The position numbers and the translations under genes were made by a program. Shown in pieces: positions 1-5,221 of a DNA stretch of 6,599 nucleotides. How positions within the stretch are numbered: the stretch's first letter is position 1; every line of letters begins with the position of its first letter. The stretch is from Holophaga sp. (lineage in GTDB: Bacteria; Acidobacteriota; Holophagae; Holophagales; Holophagaceae). The notes beneath the pieces were generated by a model, which was not told the origin of the DNA, did no database searches, and saw nothing but the letters and a program-made list of their open reading frames with translations. The stretch is taken from positions 1 to 6,599 of the forward strand of contig JAUYES010000680.1 of the NCBI GenBank assembly GCA_030691225.1, given 5' to 3'.

Positions 1-746
1 TGCTTGGTTCCTCGACGGAACCCGCCGATTACCTGGTGAGCGAAAAGTTTGACGGTGTGCGGGCGACCTGGGATGGGAAGGTGCTGCGATTTCGCAGCGG
101 CCGGGTGGTTTCCGCACCTGTTTGGTTTAAGGACAAACTACCCACCGATGCGCTCGATGGTGAGTTGTGGTTGGCGCGGGGACGCTTCGAGGAGCTTTCC
201 GGTTTCGTTCGCAGGCTCCAACCCGTAGATGCCGAATGGCAACAAATCCAGTTCCTGATATTCGAATTACCCAATGCACCCGGCACTTTCACGGAACGTG
301 CCCAGCGCATTCAGGAGATCGTTGCGGCAGCCAAATGGCCCCAACTGGTGGCCATTCCACAGTTCCGGGTGGCGAATCGGATGGAACTCCAGCGTAGGTT
401 GAACAAGGTGATTCTCGCGGGGGGTGAGGGGTTGATGCTCCACCTTGCAAACGCACCCTACCTCACAGGGCGCAGCGAGGTGCTGCTGAAACTGAAGCCT
501 TTGGGCGATACCGAAGCCGTGGTCGTTGAGCATGTACCCGGTAAAGGCAAATTCGCTGGCCTGATGGGAGCCTTGCGTCTCGAAATGCCCAATGGAAAGC
601 GCTTCGTTTTGGGCACAGGGTTTTCGGATGCGGTCCGCCGGAATCCGCCCCCGGTCGGAACCCTCATTACCTACACCTTTCGAGGATTTACGAAGAATGG
701 CTTGCCGCGCTTTGCGAGCTACTTGCGGGTGCGCGACACGTTTTGA
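1..746 (+). CDS. ATP-dependent DNA ligase, LigE-like, 5' end missing
   Basis: This enzyme seals nicks in duplex DNA through an enzyme-AMP intermediate. The frame is open from the window edge (first whole codon at 3) to TGA at 744-746, so the gene starts upstream. Nucleotidyltransferase motifs occur in order: motif I EKFDGVR with the adenylated lysine at codon 45-47; motif III DGELW (156-170); FLIFELP as motif IIIa; motif IV EGLMLH (426-443); and motif V LLKLKP (483-500). A short OB-fold follows and ends in FTKNGLPRFASYLRVRD, typical of the small bacterial LigE class. The visible 247 residues are most of a family protein of roughly 270-290. Known members carry a signal peptide and act in the periplasm; that part is not visible here, so location is inference. 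The GTG at 36 is an internal valine next to motif I, not the start. The family call is firm; the subgroup is likely. Confidence 0.93.
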   Translation, partial: LGSSTEPADYLVSEKFDGVRATWDGKVLRFRSGRVVSAPVWFKDKLPTDALDGELWLARGRFEELSGFVRRLQPVDAEWQQIQFLIFELPNAPGTFTERAQRIQEIVAAAKWPQLVAIPQFRVANRMELQRRLNKVILAGGEGLMLHLANAPYLTGRSEVLLKLKPLGDTEAVVVEHVPGKGKFAGLMGALRLEMPNGKRFVLGTGFSDAVRRNPPPVGTLITYTFRGFTKNGLPRFASYLRVRDTF

Positions 747-867
747 GGGTGCGGATTTCCCTTGTCATACATCACATCACGGCGGCCTACAGTGATTTTT
801 AATGGGCTTTTTGGACGTTTGATGATCTTCTAGGAGGTCGCGCAGCGTTTCGATGAACGCCGGGCAT

Positions 868-872
868 GGAGG
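868..872 (+). promoter_or_regulatory. Ribosome binding site that sets the pseudouridine synthase start
   Basis: GGAGG lies 5 nt before ATG 878. It overlaps the in-frame ATG at 866, which has no such element at a suitable distance, so 878 is the better start. Another AGGAGGT at 832-838 is too far from either ATG to serve them. Confidence 0.7.
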
Positions 873-877
873 TGCAT

Positions 878-2164
878 ATGGCACGTTTAGACAAGACTTG
901 GAAGGCTGAGGCCGAGGACACAGCGCTGGCCGCCGAACTTCACACCACCCTAGGGGTTAGCCACCGCCAGGCGAAGGGCTTGGTGGACGCGGGCTGCGTG
1001 AAGGTGAATGGCACCGAGGCTCATAGTTATGGCCTGCGTCTGAAGACAGGGGATGTCCTTGAGGTTGGTTTCGATCCCGCGCGTGCCTATCAGGCGCTGC
1101 CGAAGCCGAGAAAAGCCTTGGACGAATCTGGATTTAGGGTGCTACACGAAGACACGCACTTGGTTTTCGTGGATAAGCCCGCCGGTCTCCTTACGGTGCC
1201 CGCGGAGAAGGGCCATGAGGACAATCTGGCAGAAGCGCTCACGGATCATTACCGTCGGCGCGGTTTCAAACGCTTTCATCTTTTTATCGTCCATCGCTTG
1301 GACCGATTCACCTCGGGCGTGTTGGTTTTTGCCAAAACGCCTGAAGCGCTGCACGGGCTGAAGACGCTTTTTGGCGCACATAAATTACAGAGAATGTACA
1401 AGGCGATTCTGGTGGGCGAGGTGCCCGAGAACCAGGGCACGCTCTTGGGTCATCTCGTCGAGCGCAAGGACATGAAAATGGCTGTGGTCCAGCCTCACAA
1501 GGATGACGTCAAGGGCGCTAAGTCGGCCGTTACGCACTACCGCGTACTGGAGCGCCTGCCGGGGCATACGGTGGTGGAAGTCAAGTTGGAGACGGGTCGC
1601 CGAAATCAGATCCGCGTGCAGTTTGCGGACCGGGGATTTCCTCTTTTGGGCGACCAAGTCTATGGCCAGAAAAGTGAACTGTTGGACCGTCAAGCCTTGC
1701 ATGCAGAGGTCCTGGGATTCCGCCATCCCGTGACCGATGAACAGGTCACGGTGACCTCACCCCTGCCCAAGGATATGGAAGCCGCACTAAAGGCACTGCG
1801 CACCCATCGCCGGGTGGAGCGCGCCGAGGCTGGTGTTAAAGGGGAAGAAGGCATCTACAAGCCCAAGATCACCAATGCTCGGAAGTTTGATCGTGTGCAG
1901 CGAGCCCACCGCTTCGGCGGCGACAAGCTGGACGCAGCGCCACGACCCGAACGAACGGAACAACGGCAGGACCGACCTGAGCAACAGGATCGCCCGGAGC
2001 GAGGCGCGCGTCCCCAGGGCTCGCGGCCCACGGGTGGCCGACCCAAGGCTTCCACCGGTGGACGGCCTGCCCACCGCACGGGCACTGCGCCCGTGGGTCG
2101 AGCCAAGCCCGCCACGCGACCCGCCAAGAGCCCCGTGGCGCGCGTGAAGCGGCCGAAGTCCTAA
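878..2164 (+). CDS. RluA-family RNA pseudouridine synthase with S4 domain and long basic tail
   Basis: It isomerises uridine to pseudouridine in RNA; S4-bearing relatives (RluC, RluD) act on 23S rRNA, but the target position cannot be read from sequence. The protein has 428 residues. An S4 RNA-binding domain covers about 12-66. The catalytic domain covers about 88-308, with VDKPAGLLTVPA (98-109), HRLDRFTSG (139-147) holding the catalytic Asp142, and TGRRNQIRVQFA (239-250), where many family members have TGRTHQIR. After about 310 comes a stretch with IYKPKITNARKFDRV (326-340). Then comes a tail (about 352-428) rich in Arg, Pro, Gly and Lys, with QDRPE twice and TGGRP twice. That tail is unusually long; typical RluC/RluD proteins have about 320 residues. 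An ATG at 866 would add four residues, but GGAGG at 868-872 favours 878. It is probably monocistronic: the 131-bp gap after the ligase holds no convincing promoter or terminator. Confidence 0.93.
   Translation: MARLDKTWKAEAEDTALAAELHTTLGVSHRQAKGLVDAGCVKVNGTEAHSYGLRLKTGDVLEVGFDPARAYQALPKPRKALDESGFRVLHEDTHLVFVDKPAGLLTVPAEKGHEDNLAEALTDHYRRRGFKRFHLFIVHRLDRFTSGVLVFAKTPEALHGLKTLFGAHKLQRMYKAILVGEVPENQGTLLGHLVERKDMKMAVVQPHKDDVKGAKSAVTHYRVLERLPGHTVVEVKLETGRRNQIRVQFADRGFPLLGDQVYGQKSELLDRQALHAEVLGFRHPVTDEQVTVTSPLPKDMEAALKALRTHRRVERAEAGVKGEEGIYKPKITNARKFDRVQRAHRFGGDKLDAAPRPERTEQRQDRPEQQDRPERGARPQGSRPTGGRPKASTGGRPAHRTGTAPVGRAKPATRPAKSPVARVKRPKS
1931..2161 (+). repeat. Low-complexity RPxG-rich tail coding segment
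   Basis: This encodes roughly residues 352-428 of the pseudouridine synthase. Short degenerate units recur: QDRPEQQDRPERGARPQ and PTGGRPKASTGGRP. The DNA is GC-rich and holds a perfect 12-bp palindrome (2051-2062) and a 7-bp inverted repeat, CACGGGC/GCCCGTG, with a 5-nt loop (2077-2095). The strong positive charge suggests non-specific RNA binding; that role is inference. Confidence 0.75.
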
Positions 2165-2176
2165 CGTGTTAGCTTC
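2155..2176. terminator. Imperfect hairpin spanning both convergent stop codons
   Basis: GAAG, a 2-nt bulge and CTAAC (2155-2165) pair with GTTAG and CTTC (2168-2176). The innermost pair cannot close over two bases, leaving about 8 pairs and a 4-nt loop. The forward stop TAA (2162-2164) and the folD stop (2169-2171 on the minus strand) sit symmetrically inside it. No T-run follows in either direction, so it is not a classic intrinsic terminator. A role in separating the convergent transcripts is only inferred. Confidence 0.25.
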
Positions 2177-3083
2177 TCGCCTCGCAGGCCTGAAGCGTAT
2201 TCATCATTAGCCCGGCAATGGTGAGGGGTCCCACGCCGCCCGGCACGGGCGTCACGGCACTTGCCACTTGCATGGCTTCGCCAAAGCGAACATCCCCGCA
2301 AAGCACCCCACCCTTGGCCTTCAGGGTTTCCAGCTTTTTGGGCTCCATGTTGAAGATCTTGGTCGCCAAATCTAGATCTTCAACTCGATTGATGCCTACA
2401 TCTACCACCACCGCACCGGGTTTGATCCAAGAACCCTCCACCATGCCCGGTCGCCCCACGGCCGCCACGAGCAGATCCGCTTCCTGGCAGACGCTTGGCA
2501 GATCAACGGTACGGCTGTGGGCAATGGTGACGGTGGCATGTTCTTCCAGCAGCATGAGCGCCATGGGTTTACCGACGATCTCACTGCGACCCAGGACGAC
2601 CGCTCGCTTGCCTTTCAGCTCCAACCCGTAGGTCTTGAGCATGTTCATGACCGCGCTGGGCGTGCAGGGGCGAAGGCCCGGCAATCCTTCCAGTAGAAGC
2701 CCTTGGTTCATGGGATGGAAACCATCCACATCCTTGGTTGGATCGATTCGATGCAGAGCCTGCTTTGAGTCCAGTCCCTTGGGCAAGGGCAACTGGACCA
2801 GGATTCCGTCCACCTTTGGATCTGCGTTGAGTTGATCGATGAGGGCATCGACTTGGCTCTGGGTTGCGCTGGCCTCCAGGTGATGCTCCAGGGAGCGAAC
2901 ACCGGTTTCAGTGCAGGCCTTGACCTTGCCGCGGACGTAGACTTGGCTGGCCGGATCCGCACCCACCAGCACAACCGCTAGGCAGGGTGGGCGTTTCCCG
3001 GCGGCGATGCGTGAATCCACGGCGGTCTTTACGGTTGCGAGCATGCGATCGGCGTGAGCCTTGCCGTCCAGGATCTGAGCCAT
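2169..3083 (-). CDS. folD: Bifunctional methylene-THF dehydrogenase / methenyl-THF cyclohydrolase
   Basis: FolD oxidises 5,10-methylene-THF with NADP+ and hydrolyses the methenyl product to 10-formyl-THF, feeding purine synthesis and formylation of initiator Met-tRNA in the cytoplasm. The protein has 304 residues. Active-site residues are visible: Tyr49 and Lys53 (YVRGK), Gln97 in LVQLPLP, and KDVDGFHP (117-124). The Rossmann part has VLGRSEIVGKPMALML (163-178), and the end carries TPVPGGVGPLTIAGLMMNT (278-296). Between INRVED (231-236) and GDVRFG (263-268) there are about 20 more residues than in the compact E. coli-type loop (residues 237-262), probably a lineage-specific insertion. The start at 3083 has GGAGG 5 nt upstream. 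An in-frame ATG at 3119 would add 12 residues (MRHSRR...) outside the usual family start and without a good binding site. It is convergent with the pseudouridine synthase and divergent from rimP; I see no clear promoter on its strand. Confidence 0.97.
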   Translation of the reverse strand: MAQILDGKAHADRMLATVKTAVDSRIAAGKRPPCLAVVLVGADPASQVYVRGKVKACTETGVRSLEHHLEASATQSQVDALIDQLNADPKVDGILVQLPLPKGLDSKQALHRIDPTKDVDGFHPMNQGLLLEGLPGLRPCTPSAVMNMLKTYGLELKGKRAVVLGRSEIVGKPMALMLLEEHATVTIAHSRTVDLPSVCQEADLLVAAVGRPGMVEGSWIKPGAVVVDVGINRVEDLDLATKIFNMEPKKLETLKAKGGVLCGDVRFGEAMQVASAVTPVPGGVGPLTIAGLMMNTLQACEARS

Positions 3084-3088
3084 GGTTT

Positions 3089-3093
3089 CCTCC
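3089..3093 (-). promoter_or_regulatory. folD ribosome binding site
   Basis: On the minus strand GGAGG is followed by AAACC and then ATG, a 5-nt spacing. It supports the start at 3083 over the upstream in-frame ATG at 3119. Confidence 0.8.
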
Positions 3094-3142
3094 AAGGTGA
3101 GCCTTCTAGAGTGCCTCATTGTGGTCCAGATCGGAATTGTCG

Positions 3143-3171
3143 TTGTCGCTCAAGGCATTCCCCGATAGACT
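3143..3171 (+). promoter_or_regulatory. Candidate sigma70-type promoter of rimP-nusA-infB
   Basis: TTGTCG (3143-3148), a 17-nt spacer and TAGACT (3166-3171) each match the -35 and -10 consensus at 4 of 6 positions. Transcription would begin near 3178 and give a leader of about 120 nt before rimP. Position in the divergent gap with folD and exact spacing favour it; matches this good also occur by chance. Confidence 0.4.
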
Positions 3172-3177
3172 CATGGG

Positions 3178-3297
3178 TTGAATCTGGCCTTGCCTGCCGG
3201 GTTTGGGGTAGCCGCCGAAAAGCGGGGATCACGAATCCGATGGGGCTTTGTCGGGTGGGTTCGCCCGCCTCCTCAGGATTTATGGGACTGCACCGAA
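3178..3297 (+). promoter_or_regulatory. rimP leader with UUCG-capped hairpin
   Basis: This stretch between the inferred transcription start and rimP shows no gene. A stem pairs GGTGGG (3254-3259) with CCCGCC (3264-3269) around a TTCG loop, one pair being G-T, and a further G-T pair (3253/3270) extends it. Smaller stems are possible at 3212-3225 (CCGC/GCGG) and 3226-3238 (GGAT/ATCC). CCTCCT (3268-3273), identical to the anti-Shine-Dalgarno core, overlaps the hairpin's 3' arm. No T-run follows, so it is not an intrinsic terminator. Structured rimP leaders are known in some proteobacteria; I cannot assign this one to a described family. Confidence 0.45.
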
Positions 3298-3846
3298 ATG
3301 GATCTAAAAAAACTTCAAGCCCCCCTTGATACCCAGCTGGCATTGCTGGGCTTCGAGTTGGTCTATTTGGAAGCCGCCAAAGAGGGCAAGGACGACATCC
3401 TGCGCCTTTTTATCGATCATCTGGATGGCTCGCGCCCCATCACCCTAGACGACTGTATTCGTGCCAACGAGGGACTGGTTGCCTGGATGGATGTGGAATT
3501 TCCCTCGCTGCGTGAAGACATTGGCGTAGAAATCTCCAGTCCTGGGTTGGAGCGGCCCCTCACGAAACCGGAGCACTTCCGTCGTTACGCGGGTCGCCTC
3601 TGTCGAATTCAAACCTCCATGCCCTTGAATGGTCAAAAGCGTTTCAAGGGCTGGATTGGTGAAGTGAGTAGTGAATCCGTGACCATTGAGGAGGACGGTG
3701 TTCTGAAAGCCGTTCCTTTCTTGGATATGCAAAAGGCGCGGCTCGCGCCCTTTGATGAAGCAAAAGCACCTAAACCCCGTATCGTGGCGATGGCCGCGGT
3801 CGAAGTATCAGCCGGTGTAGAGAAAAGCTCCGGCGAGGAGGCGTAA
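3298..3846 (+). CDS. rimP: Ribosome maturation factor RimP
   Basis: RimP binds the 30S subunit and assists its late assembly. The 182-residue protein has the two-domain layout of the family. The N-terminal alpha/beta domain (about 1-85) includes ILRLFIDH (34-41), an acidic DDC (51-53) and the signature VEISSPGLERPL (77-88). An SH3-like C-terminal domain (about 90-152) contains GRLCRI and KRFKGWIGEV. The tail from about 155 is poorly conserved and ends in an acidic SSGEEA. The frame is open upstream to about 3178, but those 40 codons do not resemble RimP, so ATG 3298 is chosen. No clear Shine-Dalgarno sequence precedes it: the closest, AGGA at 3275-3278, is 19 nt away. It is first in the cluster with nusA (2-bp gap) and infB, its usual neighbours. 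Confidence 0.95.
   Translation: MDLKKLQAPLDTQLALLGFELVYLEAAKEGKDDILRLFIDHLDGSRPITLDDCIRANEGLVAWMDVEFPSLREDIGVEISSPGLERPLTKPEHFRRYAGRLCRIQTSMPLNGQKRFKGWIGEVSSESVTIEEDGVLKAVPFLDMQKARLAPFDEAKAPKPRIVAMAAVEVSAGVEKSSGEEA
3836..3841 (+). promoter_or_regulatory. nusA ribosome binding site inside the end of rimP
   Basis: AGGAGG lies within the last codons of rimP, 7 nt before nusA ATG 3849. Together with the 2-bp gap between the genes it suggests translational coupling. Confidence 0.8.
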
Positions 3847-3848
3847 AC

Positions 3849-5168
3849 ATGGCGACCGTTGCCACTACTTTCTTTGATAGCGTCAAGATGATCGCTGCCG
3901 AAAAGGGCATTCCCGAAGAGGATGTCTTCAAGGCGGTCGAAGAATCGCTTGTCAAAGCAGCAGAAAAATATTTTCAGGGCATGGATTTCTACGGAAATTT
4001 CCAGGCCCAGATGGATCGGGAGACCGGCGAGTTCCACGTTTACGCCCTGAAGCAGGTCGTGAAGGAGGTAGAAGAAGAGGATCTCGAAATTAGCCTGGAA
4101 GAGGCTCAGGGGCTCAATCCTGACGCCGCTGAAGGCGACACACTATGGCTGCCCCAAGACACCTCCATGCTCGGGCGCATCGCTGCTCAGGCTGCCAAGC
4201 AGGTCCTGGTTCAGAAGGTGCGAGAAGCTGAACGTGAGCGCATCTATGTTGATTTCGCGGATCGCATGGGCGAAGTTGTTGTGGGTGAAGTGAAGCGTTT
4301 CGAGAAGAGCGCCATCATCCTCGAAGTGGATCGCGTGGAAGCGATGCTGAAGCGCAGCGAAGCTTTGCGAGGCGATCGCTTCGACAAGGGTCAGCGCATC
4401 CGCATCGTCATTATCAGTGTTGACAAGAGCGCCAAGGATCCCCAGGTGCAGGTTAGCCGCACGGATCCCAGGTTGCTGGTGAAGCTCTTCGATCAGGAAG
4501 TTCCTGAAATTCACGATGGCACCGTGGTCATTCGCTCCTGCGTTCGCGAAGCCGGAGATCGCGCCAAGGTTGCCGTTCAGAGTGTGGACCCCGATGTGGA
4601 TCCCGTGGGCGCCTGTGTGGGCCTCAAGGGCAGCCGCGTTCAGGCCATCATTCGCGAACTTAAGAACGAGAAGATTGATATTGTCCGCTACGACGAGGAC
4701 GTGACCCGCTTCATTGCCAACGCCCTTAATCCTGCCAAGGCGCTGCGTGTCAACGTGTTGGATGCCGAAACCCACCGGGTGGAAGTGGTAGTCGATGACG
4801 AACAGCTCTCCATCGCCATCGGTAAGCGTGGTCAAAACGTTCGACTGGCTGCCAAGTTGACGGGCTGGAATATCGATGTCCGTAGCGAAAGCGAAAAGCG
4901 TCGTGAGGCCGAAGTCGCCATGGGTGTAGCCCTGACTGAAGTTGCTGTCGTGACTGAGCCCGAAGCGATCAGTTCGCAGTTGCTGGCTGAACTTGGCGAG
5001 GTAGAAGGTCTTGACGAAGCGATAGCTAAGCAACTTTTGGCAGCTGGCTTCTCGGATGCGAAATCGCTGTACACTGTCACGGTCGATCAGTTGCTCAGTG
5101 TGGATGGTATGGATCAGGACCTTGCCTTCCGACTGATTGATGCCGTGCATAAGCGTTTCGGAGAATAG
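3849..5168 (+). CDS. nusA: Transcription termination/antitermination factor NusA
   Basis: NusA binds RNA polymerase and nascent RNA, promoting pausing and intrinsic termination and joining antitermination complexes on rRNA operons. All core domains are present in 439 residues. The N-terminal polymerase-binding domain (about 1-125) contains KGIPEEDVFKAVEESLVKAA. An S1 domain covers about 130-200 (GEVVVGEVKRFEKSAIILEV). KH1 (about 230-300) has REAGDRAKVAV and GLKGSRVQAI. KH2 (about 302-345) has IAIGKRGQNVRLAAKLTGW. After an acidic linker, one helix-hairpin-helix segment (about 385-437: LLAAGFSDAKSLYTVTVDQL) forms the end, where E. coli NusA (495 residues) has two such repeats. It follows rimP by 2 bp with a strong binding site, and infB follows after 53 bp with no terminator seen, so co-transcription is likely. 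Autoregulation of this operon by NusA is known in E. coli; nothing here proves it. Confidence 0.97.
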   Translation: MATVATTFFDSVKMIAAEKGIPEEDVFKAVEESLVKAAEKYFQGMDFYGNFQAQMDRETGEFHVYALKQVVKEVEEEDLEISLEEAQGLNPDAAEGDTLWLPQDTSMLGRIAAQAAKQVLVQKVREAERERIYVDFADRMGEVVVGEVKRFEKSAIILEVDRVEAMLKRSEALRGDRFDKGQRIRIVIISVDKSAKDPQVQVSRTDPRLLVKLFDQEVPEIHDGTVVIRSCVREAGDRAKVAVQSVDPDVDPVGACVGLKGSRVQAIIRELKNEKIDIVRYDEDVTRFIANALNPAKALRVNVLDAETHRVEVVVDDEQLSIAIGKRGQNVRLAAKLTGWNIDVRSESEKRREAEVAMGVALTEVAVVTEPEAISSQLLAELGEVEGLDEAIAKQLLAAGFSDAKSLYTVTVDQLLSVDGMDQDLAFRLIDAVHKRFGE

Positions 5169-5221
5169 GCGAGTCGCTGAATCTCTTCCGCACATAAACA
5201 ACGATTGAGGTAAGCCCTTTC

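Noticed and set aside
36..746. GTG 36 as the true start of the ligase
   Set aside because: The frame is open to the window edge and the residues just before it (DYLVSEKFDG) belong to the conserved region of motif I; a start here would remove the N-terminal part of the adenylation domain.
762..793. Promoter-like TTGTCA before the pseudouridine synthase
   Set aside because: The nearest -10-like hexamer (TACAGT, 788-793) is 20 nt away, too far for a convincing sigma70 promoter.
853..909. An 18-codon frame (MNAGHGG...) overlapping the pseudouridine synthase start
   Set aside because: Its only nearby Shine-Dalgarno sequence (832-838) is 14 nt away, and nothing suggests a leader peptide function.
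3084..3119. Twelve-residue N-terminal extension of FolD from ATG 3119
   Set aside because: GGAGG is correctly spaced for ATG 3083, and FolD proteins typically start near the MAQILDGK segment.
3178..3297. N-terminal extension of RimP from TTG 3178
   Set aside because: The 40 extra residues do not resemble RimP, and the family N-terminus matches a start at 3298.
4143..5201. A 352-codon open frame antisense to nusA
   Set aside because: It lies opposite a full, well-conserved nusA, its product has no recognisable domain, and long antisense frames are common opposite genes with this codon bias.
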